Positions 8,860 to 18,033 are shown, counted from the stretch's first letter. The stretch: 64,000 bases of DNA from Chloroflexota bacterium (GCA_029778615.1 JAKOPZ010000316.1:25440-89439); one strand, 5' to 3'. Made by a program: numbers and translations. Notes: generated by a model not told the origin, from the letters alone.

Positions 8860-11367
8860 TTATTTGAACTCAAGTTCGCGAACGTGGATATGCACTTCGT
8901 CTGGGGGATGCAGCATTGTGATTTCAAGCCGCACGCGCCGCACCTGCGCGGGACCTTTGTCAAATTGCATATCGAGACGCGGGTCGGGCGGCAATTTCTC
9001 AAATGTTTGCTCGTACACCACAGGTTCGCCTTGAGGGTCATCGTACAACAAAACGCGCAACATGTATTCGCCGTTGGTGAGGTTCACACCCAAACCGGAC
9101 ATGGCGCGCGATTTGGGAAACTCGATGTCAAGGACGAGCGGATTGTCTTGCGCACCCCGCGCTAAAAATTCCTGATTGTGGTCAAACAAATCATTCACGC
9201 GTCCGGAATCAAAACGCGAATGTGAAATCTGAATTGTTTCACCGTCGAGGTCGAAATTTTCTTTGACCAACTGTTCGGCGGCGGGTGCGGGCGTCGGCAC
9301 GGGTGATTGTGGTTGTGTCGCAACGTCATTGCGTGCAGTGCCGGGCGCAAAGAACGTAACAAAATTTCGGTCGGGCGTTTTGGATTTCACCAGACGCTGC
9401 ACACCGTTGGGATATAATGCGCGCAACAGGGCAAGGTCAGGCGAATCTTCGGGGCGCAGCGCATACAATTTCGCGGCGGGGTCGGCTGCTTGTTGGCGCA
9501 GTGTGTCCTGATTCTGAACCAAATGGTCGTCCCAATTCATCTCGCCCAAATGAATCCCAATCGCGCGATGGTCAACCCAATGCGGATACAACACAACGTA
9601 AATATGTTTTTTGTCGCCTTGCGTTTCGGCAAAGTTTCCCAACACGGCGGCAACTTCGGTGGTGTTCCATGCGGCGCGGCGATATTGGTCATCATACGCG
9701 ATAAAATATAAATCGGAATTGATTTTGGCGCACCAGAGGAGCAAAGGAACCACCAAGACAAGTCCCAACCCGCGCGACCCCAACGCGCGAAATTGACGCT
9801 GCCAAAGCGTGAGCGGAAGCGCCGCCAAAATCATCACCAACGGAATCGCGCCGCCTGCGCGCACCACGCTCGGATTTTCCAATGGGAACGCCAACGCGAG
9901 GGTCGAAGGCAAGAGCAAAATAAAAATTCCGACAAATAAAATCAGATAGGTCAATTCGCGATGGCGCAGCAGACGATACGCCGCGTACACCGCGCCAAGC
10001 GCCAAGAGTGCGCCGATGATGTAATCCACAATCGGATGATTTGGCAGTGTATTCACCCATACTACATCCCCGGTGATATTAAACATTTGCAGCGCGCGCC
10101 AAACATTATCAACAAAAATCAAAATCGGATTGCCTTCGATGGGCGTTTCGGTCGAAGAGAGACGCGTGAGCGCGCGATACCAGAAATTTTCCGGATGTTC
10201 GAGCGTGTAGCGAAAGAGCGGCAAGAAAACTAAAAACGTCGCGCCAAACATCAAGCCCGCGTTCATCAAAAAGTGTGACCACTGCGCGCGCAGTTCGCCG
10301 CGATGCGTGAACGCCCACAGCGCGAGCACAAAGAGCGTTAAAAGAATTTCCGCGCGAAACGGACTGTAACCGTTCAGCCCGAGCCCCATCATCAAGCCCG
10401 CGAGCAAAAAATCATTCCGCGTGCCGCGCCGCAGACCGCGCACGAGAAAAAACAACGCGTACGCGACAAACAACGGCGCAAGGGGATAACGCAGTCCGAC
10501 GCGCGCAATGCCGACGGACCATAAACTAACCGCCGTAAAAAACGCGGCGTACAAGCCCGTCTCGCTGTCGAACCATTCGCGCGCGAGCAAAAACACGCCG
10601 GGAATGGTCAGCAGTCCCGCTAACGCCGTCACAATTTTCAGCGCAATGTGGTCGAGCGGTGCAATGCCCAGCGCGACGACGGTGGCATTCGCGTAAAATT
10701 GCAAAGGTTCGCGTCCCGTATTGCGCTCAAAGAAGATGGAATGCTTGCCTTGCAAAATGTCGTACGTATCGTAAATTTTTTCTGCGTGGTCGCTGGTCAT
10801 TTCGGCAGGAATCGCATCGAGCCGATAGAAATAAAAATACGCGCCGAGCAGCAGGATGCCGAGCAGCAACACATTCGCCCACGAAAAACGCGCGACGATT
10901 GCGTCCAAACTCGCCCACGCCGCGACCCGCGCGCGCGTACGATTCCAAATTTCCAAAAAATTTCCATCCCAAAACGAAACGACAAAAAGAATTAAACTCG
11001 AAAGCCACGCGGTGGTGCCGAGCGGAGTAAACTCATTGTTCACGAGCGTCGCAAACGCAATCACCGCAAACAACGCGGCGGGCAGCGCGAGCATTTGACG
11101 CGTCCGCGAACGTTCCGCCAATGGCTTGGGCGTTTCCTCTGCGCGCAGGGGCAGCGCGAGGGACGCGTCGCCGCGCAGCCAGCCCGCGACCAGCGCGATG
11201 AACGCGATTGCGTACAAGACCACGCCGTCGGTCCAGCGCTCGGTGTTGTAGATGGCGCGCTGTGCGTACAATGCCAACAGCAAGCCGAACGTTGTCAAGC
11301 CGAGATTCACCCACGCGCGGCGGTGCACCTCGACCAAACGGACTCGCACATTTACGATAGTGGACAT
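8860..11367 (-). CDS. GT39/ArnT-like integral membrane glycosyltransferase
   Basis: 835 residues. After three N-terminal helices and a short loop, the GT-C core begins near residue 190 with AIPAEMTSDHAEKIYD, whose acidic pair takes the place of the catalytic D/E of ArnT-like enzymes, and an ERNTGREPLQFY motif. About eleven helices follow, then a periplasmic tail of about 250 residues that ends in a jelly-roll-like segment (residues 690-835), which could bind carbohydrate. Gap to the next gene of the operon is 21 nt and to the methyltransferase upstream 15 nt. The role is probably transfer of a lipid-linked sugar to a surface acceptor; substrate unknown. It is a paralogue of the gene at 6460-8838. 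Confidence 0.8.
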   Translation of the reverse strand: MSTIVNVRVRLVEVHRRAWVNLGLTTFGLLLALYAQRAIYNTERWTDGVVLYAIAFIALVAGWLRGDASLALPLRAEETPKPLAERSRTRQMLALPAALFAVIAFATLVNNEFTPLGTTAWLSSLILFVVSFWDGNFLEIWNRTRARVAAWASLDAIVARFSWANVLLLGILLLGAYFYFYRLDAIPAEMTSDHAEKIYDTYDILQGKHSIFFERNTGREPLQFYANATVVALGIAPLDHIALKIVTALAGLLTIPGVFLLAREWFDSETGLYAAFFTAVSLWSVGIARVGLRYPLAPLFVAYALFFLVRGLRRGTRNDFLLAGLMMGLGLNGYSPFRAEILLTLFVLALWAFTHRGELRAQWSHFLMNAGLMFGATFLVFLPLFRYTLEHPENFWYRALTRLSSTETPIEGNPILIFVDNVWRALQMFNITGDVVWVNTLPNHPIVDYIIGALLALGAVYAAYRLLRHRELTYLILFVGIFILLLPSTLALAFPLENPSVVRAGGAIPLVMILAALPLTLWQRQFRALGSRGLGLVLVVPLLLWCAKINSDLYFIAYDDQYRRAAWNTTEVAAVLGNFAETQGDKKHIYVVLYPHWVDHRAIGIHLGEMNWDDHLVQNQDTLRQQAADPAAKLYALRPEDSPDLALLRALYPNGVQRLVKSKTPDRNFVTFFAPGTARNDVATQPQSPVPTPAPAAEQLVKENFDLDGETIQISHSRFDSGRVNDLFDHNQEFLARGAQDNPLVLDIEFPKSRAMSGLGVNLTNGEYMLRVLLYDDPQGEPVVYEQTFEKLPPDPRLDMQFDKGPAQVRRVRLEITMLHPPDEVHIHVRELEFK

Positions 11368-11382
11368 TTTTTTGTTGTGAGT

Positions 11383-12225
11383 TTAAGGTTTCCGCAGGAC
11401 AAGCGCGTTAATCATGAATGAATTCTTTTCGTCCAAATTATCATTGAACTGGTCAATCCAATTAAAGAGATTTAATCCGAGCCGCACCGGATTCAATGCG
11501 CTCGTCGGCGCTTGCTCCCCGCCAAAACGGTCCGCCGCTGCGCGCATGTTTTGCGGCAGCATTCCTTTTTCAAATAATGGTTTACCGAGACCATAAACCA
11601 AATTGTGCGCGAACGGAAAACAGTAATGGAGAATCGGAAAAAACGCGCGAATTTCAAAACCCGCGCGCGTGACGAGCGCTTTGATTTCGTCGGGGTAATA
11701 CAAACGCTCGTGATTCGCCCAAATTCCTGCAAACGTTCCGTTTTGAATGTGGGTGTGAAAAACAGCTTCGAGCGTTTTATTGATAGGGTCCCACCAAAAG
11801 GGATAATTGTGATTCGGTACGGTGAGAAAAATCAAGCCGCCGGGTTTGAGCACGCGCTTTAATTCCAACAAGCCGCCCCAGTCATCGGGTAAATGTTCCA
11901 GCACTTCGCTAAAAATAATCTTGTCGAAGGTCGCGTCAGCGAACGGTAACGGGTCAATAAAACTCTGCGCGACGCTTGCACCGCGCGCGCGATTTTGCGC
12001 GAGAGCAATTTCGAGATGCTCAAAATCCAAATCCACACCGGTCAATTTGCACGGGGCGAGTTCGGTCACATATTTCATAAAAAAGCCGCGCCCACAGCCC
12101 GCATCCAACACGCGGTCCGTCGGTTGCAGATTCAACGCATCGAACATCAAACGAACGCGACGTTTGAACGCCATGTCCGCTTCATTTTGTACAAGGCGCG
12201 CGAGCCGCGCTTGGTCAACACTCAC
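11383..12225 (-). CDS. Class I SAM-dependent methyltransferase
   Basis: 280 residues with the Rossmann methyltransferase order: motif I VLDAGCGRGFF near residue 40, motif II acidic LTGVDLDFEHLEIA, a PFADATFDKIIFSEVLEHL motif IV region and a VLKPGGLIFLTVPN motif VI. This is the UbiE/Methyltransf_11 pattern. The start is a GTG whose bases overlap the TGA of the upstream glycosyltransferase gene as GTGA, which argues for translational coupling. Placed between GT4 and GT39 genes, it most likely methylates a sugar or a polyprenyl-linked glycan intermediate in the cytoplasm, but the substrate is not shown by the sequence. Confidence 0.85.
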   Translation of the reverse strand: MSVDQARLARLVQNEADMAFKRRVRLMFDALNLQPTDRVLDAGCGRGFFMKYVTELAPCKLTGVDLDFEHLEIALAQNRARGASVAQSFIDPLPFADATFDKIIFSEVLEHLPDDWGGLLELKRVLKPGGLIFLTVPNHNYPFWWDPINKTLEAVFHTHIQNGTFAGIWANHERLYYPDEIKALVTRAGFEIRAFFPILHYCFPFAHNLVYGLGKPLFEKGMLPQNMRAAADRFGGEQAPTSALNPVRLGLNLFNWIDQFNDNLDEKNSFMINALVLRKP

Positions 12226-13364
12226 GATTGATTCACCAACGATGCAAACAATGCTTCGTACTCGTCCAACGTTTTCTCGGTATCGAATACGGCGCGAATT
12301 TCCGCGCGCGGTTTCACATACGCGTCGCGGTGGTTCAAGACCTCGACCAATCCGTCAGCGAGCGCGCGCGGGTCGCGCGGCGTCACCAATTTGCCCATTC
12401 CCGTCACGCGCACCACTTGCCGCGCGCCGGGGATGTTTGTGGATACAAGCGGCGTTCCCGACAAGAGCGCTTCGATTTGCACACTCGGAAAACAATCGGT
12501 GCGGCTGGGCAGTGCAAAGACATCGCACATGGCATAAAAATTCGCGAGCTGCTGCGGGTCCCGAATCAAGCCGAGTGTGACAATGCTTTCGCGCTCCTGG
12601 TCAACCAAATGTTTCCACTTGTCAAAAAAGTGTTCGTACACAACATTGATTTCGCCCGCATACACAAATTTCACATTGGGAATTTGCGCGCGCACCAGCG
12701 GAATCGCTTGCAGCAAATAATCAAAGCCCTTTTCTTCAACAAAACGTCCGGCAAAACCGACCAACTTGTTTTGCGTCAACCCCAACTCCGCGCGCCAGCT
12801 TGCGACAGCTTGCAAATTCGGTTCGGGAATTTCGACAGGCGGATAAATACATTCGACTTTGGAGCGAAACGGAGAAAGGAATTTGCTATTGTCGGCATAA
12901 TCGCACGAGTGAACGGTAATGCGTGCCGCTTCGCGTTCGCCCTGCATCATCAATGCTGTTGTTACGCGTTCGATGAATTGGTCACGCGGATTATTTGGCA
13001 TCACCAAATCGCCATGATGAGTGATGACCGTTGGTTTATGATGAAGCAAGCCGATGCGCGTGACGAGATTCGTTTCCAGCATCGGCGTGTGCACTTGGAG
13101 TACATCGTGCTCTTGGGCGAGCCGATTCAGCGCGCCGACAAAACCCGGCATGAGCACGCCGCGACTCAGATGCGTCAACACAGGCAAGCGCACAATGCGA
13201 ACGCCATGATAGCTTTCCTCGCGTTTCAACTCGGGCTCAAATTGTGAAGTGAGAACGGTGATGTGATGTCCGCGCTGCGCCAGCCCTTCCGCCAAGCGTT
13301 TCGCATACGCCGTCAACCCAGTCCAATGCGGATAATAATAAGTGAGGGTGACTAGAATGTTCAA
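12222..13364 (-). CDS. GT4 family glycosyltransferase
   Basis: 380 residues with the GT-B fold of family 4. The N-terminus has the glycine-rich acceptor-side pattern (YYPHWTGLTAYAKRLA), the C-terminal half has VGFAGRFVEEKGFDYLL and the nucleotide-sugar binding E-x7-E region (PSRTDCFPSVQIEALLSGTPLVST). The enzyme would use a nucleotide-activated sugar in the cytoplasm to extend a glycan or lipid-linked precursor. The start is a TTG preceded by GGCGGAG at a good distance; there is no better ATG. Its stop overlaps the methyltransferase start by 4 nt. Confidence 0.85.
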   Translation of the reverse strand: MNILVTLTYYYPHWTGLTAYAKRLAEGLAQRGHHITVLTSQFEPELKREESYHGVRIVRLPVLTHLSRGVLMPGFVGALNRLAQEHDVLQVHTPMLETNLVTRIGLLHHKPTVITHHGDLVMPNNPRDQFIERVTTALMMQGEREAARITVHSCDYADNSKFLSPFRSKVECIYPPVEIPEPNLQAVASWRAELGLTQNKLVGFAGRFVEEKGFDYLLQAIPLVRAQIPNVKFVYAGEINVVYEHFFDKWKHLVDQERESIVTLGLIRDPQQLANFYAMCDVFALPSRTDCFPSVQIEALLSGTPLVSTNIPGARQVVRVTGMGKLVTPRDPRALADGLVEVLNHRDAYVKPRAEIRAVFDTEKTLDEYEALFASLVNQS

Positions 13365-13383
13365 GCTATACTCCGCCAGAGCG

Positions 13384-14379
13384 TTATGCTGACGCGCGAT
13401 TCTGCGCGCTCAAGTCTTGAATTTTCGCCAAATCAAATCCTTCGCGCCACGCCGAACCGATGCCGAGCAGCATCAACATGATGTAGGTGATGCCGTGCAG
13501 CACGAACGCGTACGCCAACGCTTGATTTGGGTCCACGCCGTACAATTTCAACACGCTCACCGCAATCAAGTGGAACACGCCCAACTGACCCGGCGAAGGC
13601 GCGACCGTGACCGCCAATGCCGCCGCGACTTGAATTAACACACCTGCCGCAAAGGGCAAATGAATGTCCAATGAAAACATGGTGAGCCACGCCAACAGCG
13701 ACGCGACGAGCCACACTTCGAGTGACCAAAAACTTGCAAGGAACAAAGGGCGCGGCGCGCGAATAACGGCAAACCCATCAATCAAATTTTCAACAAAACG
13801 CCACAACCCCTCGCGATTCAAAAATTTGAACGGCGACGCGAGTTTCCGCAAAAATGCCACGCCGCGTTCGCGCTGGAGCGAAATTATCCCGAGCGCAATG
13901 AGAAGCGCAATGCCAACACCGCCCAAAATCACTCCACTGCTGACCCATTCGGGCGGCATGTTGGGAATAAACGGCAGGAGCGCCAGCAACAATACGACAA
14001 CGGTCAGACCGTCCAACGCGCGTTCGACGACGACAGTGGAAAGCGCGCGCGCCACCGGAATTTTTTCAATCGTTCCCAGCAGATACGCGCGCGCGAAATC
14101 GCCGAGCCGCGCGGGCGTAATGTTGCTTAGAAAATAGCCGACGTTCAACGCCGCAAAGACTTGCAGCCAACGCGGTTTGAACGGTTCGAACAAGACTTGC
14201 CAACGAAATGCGCGCCCGATATAACTGACCAAAAATGTCACAAGCAAAACCGGCAGCCAAAGCCAATTGAATTTACCAAACGATTCCGCCAGCTTGTCCA
14301 ATTGAATGCCTTGAAAAGCCAACGCAAGCGAAATAACCGTAATGACCAGACCGACCCAAAAGCGTTTTGATTTTAACAA
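13384..14379 (-). CDS. YbhN / LPG-synthase transmembrane-domain protein, flippase-like
   Basis: 331 residues, about eight membrane helices, with the family signature RAFRWQVLF near residue 58 and NVGYFLSNITPARLGDFARAYLLG at about 80-103. This is the membrane domain of lysylphosphatidylglycerol synthase (UPF0104/YbhN), here without the aminoacyl-transfer domain, as is usual in glycan clusters. Such proteins are thought to move lipids or lipid-linked sugars across the membrane. It is the first gene of the minus-strand operon. The start is TTG at 14379 after GGAGGGGG, about 14 nt away; the ATG at 14390 is in another frame and stops after five codons. Confidence 0.8.
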   Translation of the reverse strand: MLKSKRFWVGLVITVISLALAFQGIQLDKLAESFGKFNWLWLPVLLVTFLVSYIGRAFRWQVLFEPFKPRWLQVFAALNVGYFLSNITPARLGDFARAYLLGTIEKIPVARALSTVVVERALDGLTVVVLLLALLPFIPNMPPEWVSSGVILGGVGIALLIALGIISLQRERGVAFLRKLASPFKFLNREGLWRFVENLIDGFAVIRAPRPLFLASFWSLEVWLVASLLAWLTMFSLDIHLPFAAGVLIQVAAALAVTVAPSPGQLGVFHLIAVSVLKLYGVDPNQALAYAFVLHGITYIMLMLLGIGSAWREGFDLAKIQDLSAQNRASA

Positions 14380-14482
14380 TGTGTAACCATCCCCCTCCGC
14401 GAACCGGCTCGGATGCGCGCGTCATGTTCCCTGTTTCCAAGATGCCTGCCACTTGGATGGGCGACATCCGCGCAACGTCGCC

Positions 14483-14510
14483 ATTATAATAGCGATGGCG
14501 TCAAGGAAAA
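14483..14510 (-). promoter_or_regulatory. Probable sigma-70 promoter of the glycosylation operon
   Basis: Minus strand: a perfect TATAAT (14483-14488) with a weak TTTTCC 16 bp upstream. It faces the flippase-like gene at 14379 and leaves a leader of about 95 nt. Confidence 0.5.
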
Positions 14511-14556
14511 AACTCGCGCGCCGCATATAAAAATCCATCGCACGCGGGCCCGCTGA

Positions 14557-14585
14557 TTTCTTTTTTTGCCAGCTCTGCATATAAT
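14557..14585 (+). promoter_or_regulatory. Probable sigma-70 promoter of glutamine synthetase
   Basis: TATAAT at 14580-14585 with TTTCTT 17 bp upstream, divergent from the minus-strand promoter. The leader to the ATG is about 67 nt and ends in a GAGGAG ribosome site. I see no clear riboswitch in it. Confidence 0.5.
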
Positions 14586-14658
14586 TGCACTGCCCCACCG
14601 CGATGTGAAAACTTTTTGCGCGTCGACGCAGACCCGCCCACATTGAGGAGTTTTCCAC

Positions 14659-16095
14659 ATGTCCAGCACTGAACTGCGCGATTTCCTCGAAATCCCGTAC
14701 GCGCAACTCGAGGAAATGAATACTGCCGCCAAAGCGCAGCGCCTTGAACGCGTTCCTGCCGATGTCGTCGCCGAGGAACGCATGAAATACCTCACAGACG
14801 AAACGCGCATCAAAGCCGTTACCGTTTGTTTCACCGACCTCGAAGGTCGCCTCCACATGCTCGATTACGACAAAAAGTTTTTGTTGAAATCGGCAGACAA
14901 TCTCACGTTCGACGGTTCGTCCGTGCGCGGCTTTTCGCGTCAAGCCGAATCGGACCTCCGGCTCGGCATTGATTGGCACGCGTTCTATTGGCTCCCCGCC
15001 GACATTTTTGGTCCCGGCAAAGTATTGGTCTTTGGGGATGTCTTGGAACGCGATGGTTCGCCCTATTCGGCGGACATGCGCGCGATGCTGAAACAATTTT
15101 CGCAAGCGTTGTATGAAAAAGACGGCACCTCATGCAATGCCGCAAATGAAATTGAAGGATTCATTTTCAAAGGGCGCGATGCCGAACGCCGTTACTATGA
15201 AACGGGACAATTCGAGTTTGTAAGCACGGGCGGGTATTACCATTCGCTCCCCGGCGACCCCCTGCGCCTCTTTATTGACACCGCCGCCGAAGTGCAGCGC
15301 GCGATGGGTTTCGCCAACGAAAAAGACCATCCCGAAGTCGCGCCGGCACAATTTGAAATGAATTACGGGCACACCGAAGCGTCCATCGCCGCCGACCAGG
15401 TGCAATTGTACAAATTGATTTGCCGCCAAGTGGCGAGTCGCTTTGACATGAGCGCGTCATTTTTGCCCAAACCCGTAACGGGCGTGAACGGAAACGGCAT
15501 GCACACCAATCTTTCCGTTTCGCGCAAAGGCAAAAATTTGTTTTGGGACGCGAACGGCGAAGAGAACCTCTCGAAATTCGCGTGGAACTTTGTAGACCGC
15601 ATTCTCACCAGCGGCGAACAAATTTGTCTCGTGCTGAATTCGAGCGTCAATTCCTATCGCCGTCTCGACCCGCACTTTGAAGCGCCGAACCAAATCAAAG
15701 TGTCGCCGATTGACCGCGGCGCAATGATTCGCATTCCGTTGGCGAACGAAAAATCCGCGCGCATCGAAGTCCGTTCCATCGCGCCCGACGCGAATCCATA
15801 CATGGCAATTTATGCGATTCTCAAAACGGGACTCGAGGGTCCGCTCGCGAAAAATGCCGGTGAATTGCGCAGCCAGAAACGGTATCTTTCGGATAATATC
15901 TATGACGCCATCGCGCATTTCAAAGAAAGCAAATTCTTGCGCAGCGCATTGGGCGACCAAGTGTGCGAAAAATTTGCCGAATTGAAGCTCGCTTCCGCCG
16001 AACGCTGTCCCAAAGCATTGGGCACGCGCATCAAACGCGCCGAAGTGATGTTCCATCACGAAGTCCAGAATCAATATCTGTGGAGCCAATTCTAA
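14659..16095 (+). CDS. glnA: Glutamine synthetase, type I-like
   Basis: 478 residues. Converts glutamate, ammonia and ATP to glutamine in the cytoplasm. The beta-grasp N-terminal domain ends in LTFDGSSVRGFS near residue 92; the catalytic domain shows VSTGGYYH, the E-x-NYGHTEASIAADQ metal/substrate segment, the GNGMHTNLS loop (near 278) with the active-site histidine, NSSVNSYRRLDPHFEAP and RIEVRSIAPDANPYM. The N-terminus of about 60 residues is longer than in enteric GlnA. I do not see the classical adenylylation tyrosine motif (NLYDLPPEE), so regulation by GlnE is unlikely. A GAGGAG site precedes the ATG by 8 nt, and an intrinsic terminator follows directly, so it is monocistronic. A glutamine-synthetase-like gamma-glutamyl ligase is a less likely alternative. 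Confidence 0.85.
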   Translation: MSSTELRDFLEIPYAQLEEMNTAAKAQRLERVPADVVAEERMKYLTDETRIKAVTVCFTDLEGRLHMLDYDKKFLLKSADNLTFDGSSVRGFSRQAESDLRLGIDWHAFYWLPADIFGPGKVLVFGDVLERDGSPYSADMRAMLKQFSQALYEKDGTSCNAANEIEGFIFKGRDAERRYYETGQFEFVSTGGYYHSLPGDPLRLFIDTAAEVQRAMGFANEKDHPEVAPAQFEMNYGHTEASIAADQVQLYKLICRQVASRFDMSASFLPKPVTGVNGNGMHTNLSVSRKGKNLFWDANGEENLSKFAWNFVDRILTSGEQICLVLNSSVNSYRRLDPHFEAPNQIKVSPIDRGAMIRIPLANEKSARIEVRSIAPDANPYMAIYAILKTGLEGPLAKNAGELRSQKRYLSDNIYDAIAHFKESKFLRSALGDQVCEKFAELKLASAERCPKALGTRIKRAEVMFHHEVQNQYLWSQF

Positions 16096-16101
16096 ATCCA
16101 A

Positions 16102-16141
16102 AAAACCTTCGAGGTTTTGCAAAACCTCGAAGGTTTTTTTT
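16102..16141 (+). terminator. Intrinsic terminator of glnA
   Basis: Perfect 17-bp inverted repeat (16102-16118 with 16121-16137) with a 2-nt gap and a run of T, 7 nt after the stop codon. Being A-flanked on the left as well, it may act in both directions. Confidence 0.95.
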
Positions 16142-16233
16142 GTCCTGTCGAAAAATCAATTTCTCCTTCGTCGTATTCTTGAATGGGAAAAATTCTCAAA
16201 CCCTTTCTGAATCAAACCAAAGGAGCAGCCCGA

Positions 16234-16596
16234 ATGAAATACGCGATTTTGATTTACAGCCAAGAGGTCCCTGCCGAACAGGTCTCGCCGGAAGAATGGG
16301 GACAGGTCATGGCAGAATACAACGCCTACACCAAATTGCTCAACGATGCAGGCGTCAACACCGATGGCGGCGAAGCGCTGCACGAGACCAATACCGCAAA
16401 ATCGGTGCGCGTGCGTGATGGAAAAATCCAGGTCACCGATGGACCTTTTGCGGAAACCAAAGAAGCGCTGGGGGGGTTCTACATCCTTGACTGCAAGGAT
16501 ATGGACCAAGCCGTCGCGTACGGAGCAAAATGTCCGGGCGCCAAAACCGGCACCATCGAAGTGCGTCCCGTGATTGATTTCAGCCAAATGCCATAA
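16234..16596 (+). CDS. DGPF/YCII-domain protein, partner of ECF42 sigma factor
   Basis: 120 residues. Ferredoxin-like YCII fold with the DGPF motif that names the family (VTDGPFAETKEALGG, about residues 68-82) and a conserved histidine and aspartates around it. The ATG at 16234 has AAAGGAG 8 nt upstream; an upstream ATG at 16183 lacks a site. DGPF proteins are the standard genomic partners of ECF42 sigma factors, and here the sigma gene follows 90 nt downstream. The biochemical role of the family is unknown; the target relation to the sigma factor is known only from genomic and some Streptomyces work. Confidence 0.88.
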   Translation: MKYAILIYSQEVPAEQVSPEEWGQVMAEYNAYTKLLNDAGVNTDGGEALHETNTAKSVRVRDGKIQVTDGPFAETKEALGGFYILDCKDMDQAVAYGAKCPGAKTGTIEVRPVIDFSQMP

Positions 16597-16651
16597 CACA
16601 CGGCCCAATAAATTCTCATGCCTGCGTACGATTAAATAGCAAGGGCGGCGT

Positions 16652-16679
16652 TTGAAAAAGCGTCGCCCTTGTGTTATCT
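16652..16679 (+). promoter_or_regulatory. Leaderless-type promoter of the ECF42 gene, overlapping a hairpin
   Basis: TTGAAA (16652-16657), 16-bp spacer, TTATCT (16674-16679), then only 7 nt to the ATG. An imperfect inverted repeat AAGGGCGGCG / CGTCGCCCTT (16641-16670) covers the -35 box and could be an operator or a weak terminator of the DGPF gene. Confidence 0.5.
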
Positions 16680-16686
16680 TGCGCGC

Positions 16687-17949
16687 ATGAGCGAAATCGC
16701 GCGCGCCGTCGAACAAACCTTTCGCGCCGAGCACGGCAAAGTCGTCGGCGCGCTCGTGTCACAACTTGGCGACCTCGCCTTGGCGGAAGATGTTTTACAG
16801 GACGCGTTGGTTACGGCGTTGGAAACATGGACGCGCGATGGCATACCAAAAAATCCCGCCGCATGGATGACCACGGTCGCGCGCCGCAAAGCGATTGACC
16901 GTTTGCGTCGCGACAAGACATTTTCGGAAAAGCAGCAAGAGTTGCAATTTCGAGCCGAACTCGAACAACCGAACGAAATTGATTTTGACGAGCGCCCCAT
17001 TCCTGACGAACGCTTGAAATTGATGTTCACGTGCTGCCATCCCGCGCTCGCGCTCGACGCGCAGATTGCGCTCACGCTTCGCACGCTCGGCAGTCTCGCG
17101 ACCAACGAAATCGCGCGCGCGTTTCTGGTCCCTGTGCCGACAATGAATCAGCGGATTACGCGCGCGAAAAACAAAATCAAACAGGCGCGCATTCCTTTCG
17201 AAATTCCGCGTGCGGACCGGATTTCCGAACGCCTTGACGCGGTCCTGCATGTCCTCTACCTGATTTTTAACGAAGGATATTCTGCCACCGCAGGCGAGGA
17301 TTTGATTCGTCACGATTTGTGTGCCGAAGCGATTCGTCTCACCGAGATTTTGGTCGAACTGATTGACCAAGAACCAAGTTTGACGCCCCATGCCGAAGCG
17401 TTGGGTCTGCTCGCGCTCATGCTCTTGCACGACGCGCGCCGCGCGGCGCGCACCGATGCCAAAAACGAAATCGTCTTGTTGCAAGACCAAGACCGTTCAC
17501 TGTGGGAGCAGGCGGAAATTCAAAAAGGCATTGCGTTGTTGGAACGCGCGCTCGCGCTTGCATCGCCGGGTCCATATCAAATTCAAGCTGCCATCAGCGC
17601 GCTGCACGCGCAAGCGCCAAGTTTTGCCGAGACGGATTGGACACAAATCGCGGTCTTGTATGGACAACTCGCATTAATGCAGGAAACGCCGGTGGTGACT
17701 TTGAATTACGCGGTGGCGCTCGGCATGGCGCGCGGTCCGCTCATCGGCTTGATGGTCATGGAAAATTTGCAGTTGGGCGCGCAGTTGCAAGATTACCATT
17801 TGTACCACGCCGCGCGTGCGGATTTACTGCGCCGCGCCGGAAAATTGGACGCTGCGCGCGCGGCGTACGAACGCGCGTTGAACCTCGCCCAAACACGCGC
17901 GGAGCGCGCTTTCCTCCTACGGCGAATTCAAGAATTGGGCGCGGGCTAA
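16687..17949 (+). CDS. ECF42-type RNA polymerase sigma factor with C-terminal TPR-like extension
   Basis: 420 residues. Region 2 lies in residues 10-80 (VSQLGDLALAEDVLQDALVTAL and NPAAWMTTVARRKAIDRLRR, the -10 recognition helix) and region 4 in about 115-170 (LTLRTLGSLATNEIARAFLVP, -35 recognition). The remaining 240 residues are an alpha-helical extension (DUF6596/TPR-like) rather than an anti-sigma factor, as in ECF groups 41 and 42, where the extension controls activity. The preceding DGPF gene is the usual partner of ECF42. No anti-sigma gene is adjacent. The ATG at 16687 is chosen because the -10 box ends 7 nt before it and MSEIARAV is the family-like start. Confidence 0.88.
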   Translation: MSEIARAVEQTFRAEHGKVVGALVSQLGDLALAEDVLQDALVTALETWTRDGIPKNPAAWMTTVARRKAIDRLRRDKTFSEKQQELQFRAELEQPNEIDFDERPIPDERLKLMFTCCHPALALDAQIALTLRTLGSLATNEIARAFLVPVPTMNQRITRAKNKIKQARIPFEIPRADRISERLDAVLHVLYLIFNEGYSATAGEDLIRHDLCAEAIRLTEILVELIDQEPSLTPHAEALGLLALMLLHDARRAARTDAKNEIVLLQDQDRSLWEQAEIQKGIALLERALALASPGPYQIQAAISALHAQAPSFAETDWTQIAVLYGQLALMQETPVVTLNYAVALGMARGPLIGLMVMENLQLGAQLQDYHLYHAARADLLRRAGKLDAARAAYERALNLAQTRAERAFLLRRIQELGAG

Positions 17950-17980
17950 CTTGATGCCTTGGCAACTTGCGTATAATCCA

Positions 17981-18011
17981 TGCGCGGACTCGGATGTCCG
18001 CGCATTTTTTT
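17981..18011 (+). terminator. Intrinsic terminator after the sigma factor gene
   Basis: TGCGCGGAC / GTCCGCGCA stem (17981-17989 and 17996-18004), 6-nt loop, then seven T. A TATAAT at 17972-17977 sits just before the stem, with TTGATG 15 bp upstream; if used for the next gene its transcript would begin in this hairpin. Confidence 0.85.
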
Positions 18012-18033
18012 ATTTCACTGAACCGAGACGAAA

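Noticed and set aside
12228..13247. 339-codon plus-strand ORF opposite the GT4 gene
   Set aside because: Antisense shadow; the minus-strand frame is a complete GT4 enzyme.
17951..17977. TTGATG/TATAAT pair as promoter of the membrane protein at 18034
   Set aside because: Spacer is only 15 bp and the transcript would begin in a terminator hairpin; left as a note only.
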